From a virus, in IMG/VR virus record IMGVR_UViG_3300017917_002198, positions 1 to 61,218 of that record: 61,218 nt of DNA; one strand, written 5' to 3'. The notes beneath the pieces are model-generated. The model saw nothing but the letters and a program-made list of their open reading frames with translations, made no database searches and was not told the DNA's origin. This document shows positions 47,161-56,303 of this stretch, piece after piece. Every line of letters starts with the position of its first letter. The first letter of the stretch is position 1. The position numbers and the translations under genes were made by a program.

Positions 47161-47679
47161 ATGAGAATAGGATTAGCAGGTACAATGAGTGTAGGTAAAA
47201 CTACATTAGCTAAAGCGTTAGGTGAAACAGAACGCTTTAAAGATTACGTCATTCAAACTGAACGTAGTAAATATCTTAGTAATCTAGGCATACCATTAAA
47301 CACAGATTCAACATTAAATGGTCAATTTATATTTTTAGCTGAACGTGCTACTGAATTATTACAACCAAATATTATAACAGACAGGACAATATGGGATGTA
47401 TGTGCATTTACATTTTCAGCAAAATCTATTGATTGGTTTGCAAAGCATTCATTTGTTGAAGCTGCTATGAAGCTTAGAAATCAATATGATGTTGTATTTT
47501 ACGTGTCACCAGAAGGGGTTGAAATTGAAGACAATGGTGTTCGTACTATTGATCCTGAATATCGTAATAAAATTGATTGGGTTATTAAAGAATCATTAGA
47601 GGAATATAAGCCTAATAAGTTAGTGTATGTAAAAGGTACAACAGAAGAACGTATTGCTACTATTTTACAAAATATTTAA
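47161..47679 (+). CDS. P-loop kinase-like protein, 172 aa
   Basis: Walker A at 7-15 (GTMSVGKTT), aspartate-bearing IITDRTIWDVCAF near residue 75-87, and FYVSPEGVEIEDNGVRTIDP, typical of the nucleoside/NadR-type AAA_28 kinases. Length and layout fit a nucleoside or nucleotide kinase. It would feed phage DNA synthesis, but the substrate is not clear. It is one base after the preceding stop. Confidence 0.8.
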   Translation: MRIGLAGTMSVGKTTLAKALGETERFKDYVIQTERSKYLSNLGIPLNTDSTLNGQFIFLAERATELLQPNIITDRTIWDVCAFTFSAKSIDWFAKHSFVEAAMKLRNQYDVVFYVSPEGVEIEDNGVRTIDPEYRNKIDWVIKESLEEYKPNKLVYVKGTTEERIATILQNI

Positions 47680-47687
47680 TATTTATA
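47678..47687 (+). promoter_or_regulatory. Late-type promoter motif
   Basis: AATATTTATA overlapping the kinase stop codon, 20 bases before the ATG at 47708. Confidence 0.55.
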
Positions 47688-47707
47688 TTCACAACTATTA
47701 ACAACAC

Positions 47708-48352
47708 ATGAAAAAATCCGAAATAAGACAAATTATTAAAGAAGAAATACAAAATGTATTAAACGAAATAACAAATAAAGTTATAGATAATTTTGAACAA
47801 GGATTAATGGTTTATATTATGGATACATATGAGCAATTAGATGATAATAAGGCCGAATTAGTAGAACTAAGTGATATATATGATTCTATAAATTGGTTTC
47901 TTAAAAATACCCCAGAAGATTCTTTTGAAGAAAATGAAAAAGAAAATATAGAAGCTTTTATAAAAAATAGACCTCAAATTGAACATTATTTAATAGATAA
48001 TATAAACGAAACTATTGAAGTTCAATGGCCTGAACTAGAACATGTTTTTTATTATACTCCTTTAGTAAAGAAAAACCAAATTTGGATTAAATTAGGAACT
48101 ACTGCTAATTCAGAATTAGCACCCGAATATGATTATTATAATCCTAATGAAGATTTAAAGTTTCCCATACGAATTAAAAATAAAGATGATTTTGAAAAAT
48201 ATTCTAAAGAATTAGAAATAGGTGGGTATTATTGGTACGGAGGAAAACCCCCATCATCCTTCAACCCAGCGGAACAAACGAAAGGATTAGGGTATCCTTT
48301 TAAATTAACAACAATAAATAAAAATTCAAAACAATTAGCATATTCCCATTAA
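47708..48352 (+). CDS. Helix-tagged protein, 214 aa
   Basis: Tag MKKSEIRQIIKEEIQNVLNE, close in sequence and DNA to the tags at 39870 and 48364. The body (KVIDNFEQGLMVYIMDTYEQ, HYLIDNINETIEVQWPELEH) is acidic alpha/beta, with aromatic ends (IGGYYWYGGKPPSSF). No family is recognised. Predicted head cargo. Confidence 0.68.
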   Translation: MKKSEIRQIIKEEIQNVLNEITNKVIDNFEQGLMVYIMDTYEQLDDNKAELVELSDIYDSINWFLKNTPEDSFEENEKENIEAFIKNRPQIEHYLIDNINETIEVQWPELEHVFYYTPLVKKNQIWIKLGTTANSELAPEYDYYNPNEDLKFPIRIKNKDDFEKYSKELEIGGYYWYGGKPPSSFNPAEQTKGLGYPFKLTTINKNSKQLAYSH

Positions 48353-48363
48353 ATTAATATTAA

Positions 48364-49386
48364 ATGAAAAAATCCGAATTAAGACAAATTATACGTAAAG
48401 CTATAAACGAAGCAGTGAATGAAGCGGAAATAACTCCCCAAGAAAAGGCAGCTAAAGATGCAGAATTAAATGCTATTAATAAACAAATAACAGCATTAAA
48501 TGCTAAAAAATCAGACCTAGCATCTGGTAGAACACCAGTAGTATCTGAAGATAAATTAGATGAATTAGCTAACGTAGCGTTACGTTATGAATTAGCTCCT
48601 GGTGTTGATCCTGGAAAGTTTACTGGTAAGAAAAATCGTATTGTAAGTAAAATGAAAGAGATTGATGAACCTATTACTAAAATAGACTTAGCATACGAAT
48701 TAGGATACAACAAACAACAACCTGTAAACTCAGATTTCATGGAGTTAGTAGCTAGAGGTATAATTGTAGCTGCTGAGGAACAAAAAGCACCTAGAGCAGC
48801 AGGAGATAATTTTAGTCCTATCAAACCAGTAACACTGAAAAAACGTGATCTTGCTAGTTTTAAAGATATTGATGGTATTGAAACTACAAGTGATGAATAC
48901 GATGATGAAGAAGATGAAGATGAAGATGAAGAAGAAACAAGTGATGAATTTGATTTTATCGTAGGTGATATGAGCGATGAAGAAGTAGACGCTATGTTCG
49001 ATAAAATGAAAAAATCTGGAGAAGAGGAAGAGATAGTACCATCTGGTAAAGTAAGTGCTAAAGTAATGTCAGATGAGGATTACGAAGCATTTATGAAATA
49101 CTCAGATTTAGAAACAAGATTAGCTAACGTAAAAAGTGATATTTTTAAAGCAAGAAGAGCAAAAAATGTAGCTGGTGATCTTAAAGATATAAAACCTACA
49201 TCTGATATACAGCGTTTATTAGATTTAAAAGCATCATTAGAACAAAGAATGGAAGATTTACTATCTAAATCAGATTATTTACAAAAACGTCAAGAAAAAG
49301 CAAATAAAACTAAAGAGAAACCAGAAGAACCAATTGATGAATGGTTTATGGAACAATTAAAATATCGTGCTGGAATTATAAAATAA
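48364..49386 (+). CDS. Helix-tagged acidic protein, 340 aa
   Basis: Tag MKKSELRQIIRKAINEAVNE with Ile-Asn-Glu and Val-Asn-Glu. The next part is a coiled coil (KDAELNAINKQITALNAKKS), then a helical domain, a highly acidic region around residues 178-205 (DEYDDEEDEDEDEEETSDEF) and another coiled coil. The acidic tract resembles scaffold or internal core proteins. It ends four bases before the next gene. Confidence 0.66.
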   Translation: MKKSELRQIIRKAINEAVNEAEITPQEKAAKDAELNAINKQITALNAKKSDLASGRTPVVSEDKLDELANVALRYELAPGVDPGKFTGKKNRIVSKMKEIDEPITKIDLAYELGYNKQQPVNSDFMELVARGIIVAAEEQKAPRAAGDNFSPIKPVTLKKRDLASFKDIDGIETTSDEYDDEEDEDEDEEETSDEFDFIVGDMSDEEVDAMFDKMKKSGEEEEIVPSGKVSAKVMSDEDYEAFMKYSDLETRLANVKSDIFKARRAKNVAGDLKDIKPTSDIQRLLDLKASLEQRMEDLLSKSDYLQKRQEKANKTKEKPEEPIDEWFMEQLKYRAGIIK

Positions 49387-49390
49387 AATT

Positions 49391-50071
49391 ATGTATAATA
49401 AAATAAAAAATATATTAACAATATTAGTACTTATTGTTTTTATTATAGGGATAAGCAACATACTGTTTGAAAAGTGTAATAAAAATCTTGGTAAAGGATT
49501 TAAAGCTAAATTAGATAGTTTAAACTATGTAACAGATTCATTACAAAATGTTATTAAAAATAATAACGGTATTATTGAAATACTAATGGTTAAAGATTCT
49601 ATATTAGAATACCAAATTGTACATCAAAAAACTAAGATAAAGCCTATTATCAAATATGTAGATTCATCTAAAAAAGCAATAGACAAATTTACTGACCCTC
49701 AACTAGTATCATTTTTTAACAACAGATACTCAGCAGATACAATAACTAATAAATTACCTTTAGCACAACCTGTATTAAACAGTGCTGCTAAAGATTTAGT
49801 AGAATTTGACGGAGCTAAAAAACAATTAATTATAAAAGATAGTATAATTTCATTAACTGAAAACAGAATATCTATAAAAGATAGTATAATAGATAAACAT
49901 GTTAAAAATGAAATTAACTATAGAAATATTATTATAAATAAAGACACTGCTCTTGATTTATGGGGAAGTGAATATTCATTATTAAATAACAAATATCAAA
50001 AAGCTAAAAACAAAAACAAAGTTTTATATATTATTATAGGTGGATTAACATTTCTACTACTAGCAAAATAA
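49391..50071 (+). CDS. Membrane protein with two terminal spans, spanin-like candidate, 226 aa
   Basis: N-terminal hydrophobic helix at about 8-26 (ILTILVLIVFIIGISNIL) and a C-terminal one (VLYIIIGGLTFLLLAK), with a periplasmic coiled-coil-like middle (LDSLNYVTDSLQNVIKNNNG and repeated KDSI elements). This recalls proteins linking inner and outer membranes in lysis. No lipobox is clear. Also could be a tail-fold protein. Weak functional call. Confidence 0.55.
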   Translation: MYNKIKNILTILVLIVFIIGISNILFEKCNKNLGKGFKAKLDSLNYVTDSLQNVIKNNNGIIEILMVKDSILEYQIVHQKTKIKPIIKYVDSSKKAIDKFTDPQLVSFFNNRYSADTITNKLPLAQPVLNSAAKDLVEFDGAKKQLIIKDSIISLTENRISIKDSIIDKHVKNEINYRNIIINKDTALDLWGSEYSLLNNKYQKAKNKNKVLYIIIGGLTFLLLAK

Positions 50072-50091
50072 CCACGCCTCCCAGACTATAC

Positions 50092-50121
50092 AGGTCCAAC
50101 CCACAAGGTTGGACCTTTTTT
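50092..50121 (+). terminator. Intrinsic terminator before the terminase gene
   Basis: AGGTCCAACC (50092-50101), loop CACAA, GGTTGGACCT (50107-50116): perfect 10-bp stem followed by TTTTT. Confidence 0.92.
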
Positions 50122-50122
50122 A

Positions 50123-50132
50123 TATATTTATA
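50123..50132 (+). promoter_or_regulatory. Late-type promoter motif
   Basis: TATATTTATA just after the terminator T-run, 12 bases before the ATG at 50145. Confidence 0.62.
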
Positions 50133-50144
50133 TATAAACAATAT

Positions 50145-51731
50145 ATGTCTCAACAAGCAAACATTAAAGAAATTATTAAACAGGAGTACATAAAATGTGC
50201 TACTGACCCTGTACATTTTTTTAGAAAATATTGCTATATTACTCACCCTGTTAAAGGTAGAGTGTTATTCCATTTATATCCATTCCAGGAAGAAGTACTA
50301 TCGGAATTTAGAAATAATAGATTTTGTATCATAAATAAATCAAGACAGTTAGGTATATCAACATTATCTGCTGGGTTTGCTTTATGGACTATGATATTTA
50401 ATAAAGATAAAACCGTACTTTGTATAGCAACAAAACAAGAAACCGCTCGTGGTATGGTGGAAAAGGTACAATTTATGTACGAAAACCTACCTAGTTGGTT
50501 AAAGGGTAACCAAAAACCACTATCAAATAACAAGTTATCATTTCAGTTAGCAAATAACTCTAGAATAGTAGCTACATCTGCTGCGTCAGATGCAGGTAGA
50601 TCTTACGCTGTATCTTTATTATTAGTAGATGAGGCTGCCTTTATTGAAGGCATTGATAAAATATACACTAGTATTAAACCTACAATTGCAACTGGTGGAG
50701 GTATTATAGCATTATCATCACCAAATGGTGTTGGTAATTGGTTTCATAAGATGTATTCTGAAGCTGAAGTAGGTAAAGGTGATTTTAAAGCAATAAAACT
50801 ACCATGGAACCTTCACCCAGATAGGGATGAAAAATGGGAAGAAACCGAACGAGCAAACATGTCACCTCGTGAATTTGCTCAAGAATATGATTGTGACTTT
50901 TTAGGTTCCGGTAACTCAGTTGTTGAACCAGATTTATTATCCTTTTATGAAGAAACATTTATACAAGATCCTGTTGAACGTCGTTTTCTTGGTGGCGATT
51001 ATTGGATATGGAATTATCCTGATTATAGTAAGTCTTATATTGTCTGTGCTGACGTTGCTCGGGGTGATGGTTCGGACTACTCGGCATTCCATGTTATTGA
51101 CACTACAAACTGTGAGCAAGTGGCTGAATTTAAGTCACAAGTAGATACTAGAACTTTTGGTAATATGTTAGTAGCAGTAGCTACTGAATATAATAATGCA
51201 TTGTTAGTAGTGGAAAACGCTAACGTAGGTTGGGACGTAGTTAATACTATTGTTGAAAAAGGATACCCTAAATTATATTATTCTCCTAGAACATATGGAG
51301 AAATAAACATAGATAAATGGATGTCTAAGATGGAATCTGATCAAACGGTTCCTGGTTTTACTACTTCAACTAAAACAAGACCACTTGTTATATCTAAAAT
51401 GGAGTCGTATATTAGGGAAAAAGCATTTACTTTCCGCTCTAAACGTTTATTAGAAGAATTACGTGTATTTATTTGGCAGAATGGTAAAGCACAAGCACAA
51501 AATGGATATAACGATGACTTAGTAATGGCGTTAGGTATTGGACTATTCACTAGAGATACAGCAATGAAATTCTATGAACAAGGGATGGATATAAACAGAG
51601 CAATGATATCTAATATAACTAGAACAGGATACGAGGGTGGATTTATACCTCAACTACCTAATGGACAGCAAAATCCATACATGGTTAATAATGGTCATGG
51701 GCAATTTGAAGATATGACGTGGGTGCTTTAA
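50145..51731 (+). CDS. terL: Large terminase subunit, gp17-like, 528 aa
   Basis: ATPase motor and nuclease that packages DNA into the prohead. Start at MSQQANIKEI (50145). The longer frame from 50109 runs back into the terminator. Walker A KSRQLGIST (65-73), Walker B LLLVDEA (158-164), then the coupling motif SSPNGVGNWF. The RNase H-like nuclease has D303 (ADVARGDGSDYS) and a C-terminal Asp pair in NDDLVMAL (near 457). It heads the head-assembly block and precedes the portal gene, as in T4. Confidence 0.92.
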   Translation: MSQQANIKEIIKQEYIKCATDPVHFFRKYCYITHPVKGRVLFHLYPFQEEVLSEFRNNRFCIINKSRQLGISTLSAGFALWTMIFNKDKTVLCIATKQETARGMVEKVQFMYENLPSWLKGNQKPLSNNKLSFQLANNSRIVATSAASDAGRSYAVSLLLVDEAAFIEGIDKIYTSIKPTIATGGGIIALSSPNGVGNWFHKMYSEAEVGKGDFKAIKLPWNLHPDRDEKWEETERANMSPREFAQEYDCDFLGSGNSVVEPDLLSFYEETFIQDPVERRFLGGDYWIWNYPDYSKSYIVCADVARGDGSDYSAFHVIDTTNCEQVAEFKSQVDTRTFGNMLVAVATEYNNALLVVENANVGWDVVNTIVEKGYPKLYYSPRTYGEINIDKWMSKMESDQTVPGFTTSTKTRPLVISKMESYIREKAFTFRSKRLLEELRVFIWQNGKAQAQNGYNDDLVMALGIGLFTRDTAMKFYEQGMDINRAMISNITRTGYEGGFIPQLPNGQQNPYMVNNGHGQFEDMTWVL

Positions 51732-51739
51732 ATTATAAA

Positions 51740-51749
51740 TATTTATTGG
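51740..51749 (+). promoter_or_regulatory. Late-type promoter motif
   Basis: AATATTTATT, 17 bases before the portal ATG at 51767, within the same ATATTTATTGGTATAAT sequence found near 38059. Confidence 0.6.
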
Positions 51750-51766
51750 TATAATAAAACAACAAA

Positions 51767-53647
51767 ATGGCAGAACAACAACCAGGGTTATTTGGTAGAC
51801 TAACACGTTTATTTAGTACTGATGTTATCATCAGAAACGTTGGTGGAAATCAACTAAAATCTATAGACGTAGATAGAATTCAAGCTTATGGTAATGTAAA
51901 GACAAATGCATTAATAGATAGGTTTACTAAATTACATAGATTTGGGGCTAATATGCCTTATAATCCAACAATGAACTATCAAACACTTCGTATTCAGTTA
52001 TACACTGATTATGAAGCGATGGATACCGAATCAATTATAGCATCTGCATTAGATATTTTAGCAGATGAATCAACATTAAAGAATGAAATGGGTGAGGTAC
52101 TTCAAATTAGAAGTGCTGATGAAAATATACAACGTATATTATATAATTTATTTTACGATGTATTAAACATTGAATTTAATTTATGGTTATGGACTCGTAA
52201 TATGTGTAAATATGGTGATTTTTATTTACACATGGAAATTGCGGAAAAATTTGGAATATACAATGTAACACCAATGTCTGTTTATGACATGGTACGTGAA
52301 GAAGGAACGGACCCTTCTAACCCATCGTTAGTAATATTCAGGATTGATCCCATGGTAATATCAGCAGGTGGTGCCAATTATCCTGATTATCGTAAAGATA
52401 AAGAGGGTAAAATTACATTTCAAAACTATGAGATAGCACATTTCAGATTATTAACTGACGCTAACTATCTACCTTATGGACGTTCGTTTATCGAACCAGC
52501 CCGTAAAACATACAAGCAATATGTACTAATGAAAGATGCGATGTTATTACATCGTATTACTCGTGCCCCGGAAAAACGTGTATTTACAATTAATGTTGGT
52601 AATATACCACCTAATGAAGTTGATGGATATATGCAGAAAGTAATGCAAAAAATGAAAAAAACACCTCACGTAGATCAACAAACAGGTGAATATAATTTGC
52701 GTTACAACATGATGAATATGATGGAGGATTATTACCTTCCAACTCGTGGTAATGATACTGCAACAAAGATTGATACAATTAAAGGTTTAGAATATAACGC
52801 AATAGAAGATGTTAACTTCTTACGTGATGAAATGTTAGCTGCATTAAAAATACCTAAAGCATATTTTGGATTTGAAAAAGATTTACAAGGTAAAGCTACA
52901 CTAGCTGCTGAAGATATTAGATTTGCTCGTACAGTAGAACGTATTCAACGTATTATCTTATCTGAATTATATAAGATGGCGTTAGTACATTTATATGTAC
53001 AAGGATATGATGGTGAAGGTTTATCTAACTTTGAATTATCTTTAACTACTCCTTCTGTTATATATGAACAAGAAAAAGTAGCATTGTGGAAGGAAAAAGT
53101 AGAATTAGCTAAATCAATACAAGACACTAACTTATTACCATCAGATTTTATTTACCACGATATATTCCAATTTAGTGAAGATCAATATGATGAATATCGT
53201 GATCTAGTAATTGAAGATAAAAAACGTGCGTTTAGATTAGCCCAAATTGAAAATGAAGGTAACGACCCAGCTAGAACTGGTAAATCATATGGTACACCAC
53301 ATGACTTAGCTTCACTATATGGTAAGGGTAGAGCAGGGATGGATGTTAATGGACCTGTACCAGCAGGATATGATGAAAGAAGACCTGGTCGTCCTAAACA
53401 AAAAGCATCTATCATAGGTACACAACAAGACCCATTAGGTAAAGATAGATTAGGTAGCAAAGAAAATGGTGAATTATACAAACCAAATGCAGCTCCTGAA
53501 GGTAGTGGTACACCAAAAGCTATGTTTGAATTAAAGAAAAATAAAACTTTACTTGAAGGAATGGATATAGCTCGTAAAGAAATCGTATTAGGACCTGAGC
53601 AAGAACCATCACTATTAAGTGAGAAAAATATTAAGAACATAAAATAA
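51767..53647 (+). CDS. Portal protein, gp20-like, 626 aa
   Basis: Dodecameric portal ring at the head vertex for DNA entry and tail joining. Conserved T4 gp20-type features: ALIDRFTKLHRFGANMPYNP, YTDYEAMDTESIIASALDIL, YGRSFIEPARKTYKQYVLMK, TRAPEKRVFTINVGNIPPNE and DEMLAALKIPKAYFGFEKDL. Length is slightly above T4 gp20 (524). The C-terminal 100 residues are polar and low-complexity. It lies directly after terminase. Confidence 0.9.
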   Translation: MAEQQPGLFGRLTRLFSTDVIIRNVGGNQLKSIDVDRIQAYGNVKTNALIDRFTKLHRFGANMPYNPTMNYQTLRIQLYTDYEAMDTESIIASALDILADESTLKNEMGEVLQIRSADENIQRILYNLFYDVLNIEFNLWLWTRNMCKYGDFYLHMEIAEKFGIYNVTPMSVYDMVREEGTDPSNPSLVIFRIDPMVISAGGANYPDYRKDKEGKITFQNYEIAHFRLLTDANYLPYGRSFIEPARKTYKQYVLMKDAMLLHRITRAPEKRVFTINVGNIPPNEVDGYMQKVMQKMKKTPHVDQQTGEYNLRYNMMNMMEDYYLPTRGNDTATKIDTIKGLEYNAIEDVNFLRDEMLAALKIPKAYFGFEKDLQGKATLAAEDIRFARTVERIQRIILSELYKMALVHLYVQGYDGEGLSNFELSLTTPSVIYEQEKVALWKEKVELAKSIQDTNLLPSDFIYHDIFQFSEDQYDEYRDLVIEDKKRAFRLAQIENEGNDPARTGKSYGTPHDLASLYGKGRAGMDVNGPVPAGYDERRPGRPKQKASIIGTQQDPLGKDRLGSKENGELYKPNAAPEGSGTPKAMFELKKNKTLLEGMDIARKEIVLGPEQEPSLLSEKNIKNIK

Positions 53648-53651
53648 ATAC

Positions 53652-53660
53652 ATATTTATA
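53652..53660 (+). promoter_or_regulatory. Late-type promoter motif
   Basis: ATATTTATA, 14 bases before the ATG at 53675. Confidence 0.55.
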
Positions 53661-53674
53661 GGTAGTGCAATACT

Positions 53675-54532
53675 ATGACAAAGAATAAACACAGCAAATA
53701 TAAAAATACCGGTATTTTATTTGAGCTACTTGTAAGACAAATAGCATCAGATACCGTATCCAATAAAGACTCAGCAGCTATTGGATTAGTTAGAAAATAC
53801 TTTAACAAATCTGAGTTATCTAAGGAGTATAAATTATACCAAGCGTTAATTTCTCCTAAGGCTCTTAGTGAAGGTAAAGCTGAAACCTTTATCAATGCTA
53901 CGTTAGATGCTTCTTCTCGTTTAAATAAAACAACGCTGCGTAAAGAAAAGTATAATCTTATTAAAGATATACGTGAGCATTATGGCTTAGAAGAGTTCTT
54001 TAAAGCAAAGATAAATAACTACAAAGAATATGCTGCTATATATAATCTGATTGAAGCACATAATTCATTAGAATTTGTGGCACCTCAACATATTATTGAT
54101 AACAAAGTTACATTATTAGAACACATCACTCGTAAAGAGATTGATAAAGAAGGTGTTAAAGATCGTGTAATGGAAGAATTTTCTAATATGGATAAAGGTT
54201 CTCGTTTATTAGCTTATCGTATGTTATTAGAGAAATTTAACAGCAAATATTCCACGTTATCTGATCGCCAGAAATTAATATTAAAAGAATTTATCAATAA
54301 TATTACTAATACTGTTAAATTAAGAGAATTTGTTAATAAAAATTTTATTACAATAATTTCTGAAATTAATAAATTAATCCCAACAGTATCTGATAAAACT
54401 ACTCAAATTAAATTAACAGAAGTAGTAACACTGTTAAAACCATTAGATAAAACTCAAAATGTAAGAGATGAGAATGTTATTTCACTTTTACAATATTATC
54501 AATTAATTGACGAATTAAAATCAATTAAATAA
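53675..54532 (+). CDS. Head-cluster conserved protein, 285 aa
   Basis: Opens with the conserved MTKNKHSKYKNTGILFELLV-RQIASDTV, which I recognise from T4-like phages just downstream of the portal gene. Predicted all-helical (NLIEAHNSLEFVAPQHIIDN, YRMLLEKFNSKYSTLSDRQK). Probably an assembly or internal head protein. It lacks the N-terminal tag. Overlaps the next gene by one base. Confidence 0.7.
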   Translation: MTKNKHSKYKNTGILFELLVRQIASDTVSNKDSAAIGLVRKYFNKSELSKEYKLYQALISPKALSEGKAETFINATLDASSRLNKTTLRKEKYNLIKDIREHYGLEEFFKAKINNYKEYAAIYNLIEAHNSLEFVAPQHIIDNKVTLLEHITRKEIDKEGVKDRVMEEFSNMDKGSRLLAYRMLLEKFNSKYSTLSDRQKLILKEFINNITNTVKLREFVNKNFITIISEINKLIPTVSDKTTQIKLTEVVTLLKPLDKTQNVRDENVISLLQYYQLIDELKSIK

Positions 54533-56163
54533 TGGAATTTAAAGAATATATTAAACAACTAGTACATAAAGAATTAAAAGAAAATACTGTATTTGGAGAA
54601 GCAGATTTTAAAAATATATTTAAAGTTAAATTAGTACTTGACGATATTTCTTTAAAAAAATTTAATGTAATTCCTACATTTAAAAATATACTTCATCCTA
54701 ATCAATTGTCTTCTTTAAAAACAGGAGAAAATATATTAAACCTAAATAAAACACAGTGGGGGGCATTAGAACGAATGGCTGGTCCTGGTGGGTATAAAGT
54801 TGAAAAAATATTAGGAGAAATATCTGCGACTAGTGGTGGAGAAGCATACAGTACTCCATTTGCTTTTGCTAAAAAGGGCCAAAAGAAAAATGCAGCGGTA
54901 GCTGCAGCTGAAGATGAAGGTTGGAAAGTAACAAAAGGCGAAACACAAATGCCCGGAGATTCTAAAATAAGAGATTATAAATCTATATGGCCGTCCGCTA
55001 AAAAGAAAAAATACAATATATACAAAGAAAGTAATTATGATCAAGCATCATCTTATGGAGCAGCTAGTGGCTATACAGCAGCTAGCGGTTATACCGGAGG
55101 TGGTATTAAGGGTGATAATTATTACCAAAACAATACTGATATGAACGAAGCAGAATTTTCATCTTACAATCCTGATAGAAAACCAACTACTGGACCTAAA
55201 AAACCATACATACCAAAAGAATTTGAATTTCCTTCATTTTTACTTGAACCTATTAAATTAGGAGATAAATCTAAAATATATTTTAAAATAGCTACTAACA
55301 GTAAAGGAGAATCAATATTAATGATTGATCCTTTAGTTAAAACTGCATTAGATGCTATTGAAAAAGGTAGAAGTTCATTTGACAAAGAAATATTACTACC
55401 AGCATTAACTAGATATTTAAAAGAAAAATTACCAGCGGGTGCTAGAGGAACTATTAAAAAAGCAGCACAGGGAGCTAAGATAATGGATAATGGTTTTATA
55501 GCATTAAATTTAATACTATCTAAAACACCTAGCCCAAGTACATCTGTTTCTAATGATATAATAAGTATTGCTCCTAAAGGAATACAGTTTTTAAAAGCTA
55601 TTAAAGCTGAACCTAGTAAAGCAGCGGGTTTAGAAAATGAACTAGAATTTTTAATTTGGTTGTATAGAAATAAAGATAAAGAAAATACACCTAAACAATT
55701 TTCATTGGATACTGGTAATTCAATACAGTTAGCTTCTAGGGTAGCAAATAAATTAGCAAGTAGCAACACAATTAATGTTGAAAAATTAATGCCTGCTGCT
55801 AGTGATGATACATGGTATATAAAAAATCCATTTTTAGATAGCTATGATGATATTAATACTAAATTATATGAATCATTAAGTAGTATTGTTAAAGAAGAAT
55901 TACTTAAGGAAGTATCATATGGTAAATTTAAAAATGAGGTTAAATTCAGAACTAGATCTGAACAACTGCATAAAGCTATTCGTGAAGTAAAACGTAAATT
56001 AGCTGATATAGATCGTATAGTAGAATATACTTCTCGTATGAAACAAGAATTAAGTGAAGGTGAGGAAGGTCTTAAATATTGGAAAGCTACTCAAAAGAAT
56101 GTAGCAACTATATCTGAAATGGTAAACCAACTTAGCAATAAAATTAAAAATCTTAATCAATAA
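54532..56163 (+). CDS. Helix-tagged head-cluster protein, 543 aa
   Basis: MEFKEYIKQLVHKELKE is a tag ending Leu-Lys-Glu. Next are a central YGAASGYTAASGYTGGG low-complexity segment (about 170-190), a structured core and a helical C-terminus (RSEQLHKAIREVKRKLADID). The last 80 residues resemble proteins encoded beside portal genes in T4-like phages. Likely a large internal head protein. The stop overlaps the start of the 42-aa gene (TAATG). Confidence 0.68.
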   Translation: MEFKEYIKQLVHKELKENTVFGEADFKNIFKVKLVLDDISLKKFNVIPTFKNILHPNQLSSLKTGENILNLNKTQWGALERMAGPGGYKVEKILGEISATSGGEAYSTPFAFAKKGQKKNAAVAAAEDEGWKVTKGETQMPGDSKIRDYKSIWPSAKKKKYNIYKESNYDQASSYGAASGYTAASGYTGGGIKGDNYYQNNTDMNEAEFSSYNPDRKPTTGPKKPYIPKEFEFPSFLLEPIKLGDKSKIYFKIATNSKGESILMIDPLVKTALDAIEKGRSSFDKEILLPALTRYLKEKLPAGARGTIKKAAQGAKIMDNGFIALNLILSKTPSPSTSVSNDIISIAPKGIQFLKAIKAEPSKAAGLENELEFLIWLYRNKDKENTPKQFSLDTGNSIQLASRVANKLASSNTINVEKLMPAASDDTWYIKNPFLDSYDDINTKLYESLSSIVKEELLKEVSYGKFKNEVKFRTRSEQLHKAIREVKRKLADIDRIVEYTSRMKQELSEGEEGLKYWKATQKNVATISEMVNQLSNKIKNLNQ

Positions 56164-56291
56164 TGGCAAAAGCAAAATCATCAACATCTAACAATAAGAT
56201 TAATTTTGGTAAACGTAAACAAGGAGCAGCTAAGAAATCATATAATAAACATACACCACGTCCAAAAGCTTACAGAGGACAAGGAAGATAA
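56163..56291 (+). CDS. Small highly basic protein, 42 aa
   Basis: Too short for most callers. ATG overlaps the previous stop (TAATGGCA). The sequence is MAKAKSSTSNNKINFGKRKQ then GAAKKSYNKHTPRPKAYRGQ, strongly basic with Lys/Arg clusters. Small basic proteins with a Pro-Arg-Pro-Lys and Tyr-Arg-Gly-Gln-Gly end are conserved next to portal genes in T4-like phages. A DNA-binding or internal head role is likely, by composition. Confidence 0.7.
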   Translation: MAKAKSSTSNNKINFGKRKQGAAKKSYNKHTPRPKAYRGQGR

Positions 56292-56303
56292 ATAAATATA
56301 ATA

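Noticed and set aside
50920-51144. Hydrophobic + strand ORF inside the terminase gene
   Set aside because: A frame-shifted shadow of the terminase nuclease domain with no leader or promoter.
53182-53640. 152-codon minus-strand ORF opposite the portal gene
   Set aside because: Ser/Pro/Leu-rich shadow of the polar portal C-terminus, without promoter.
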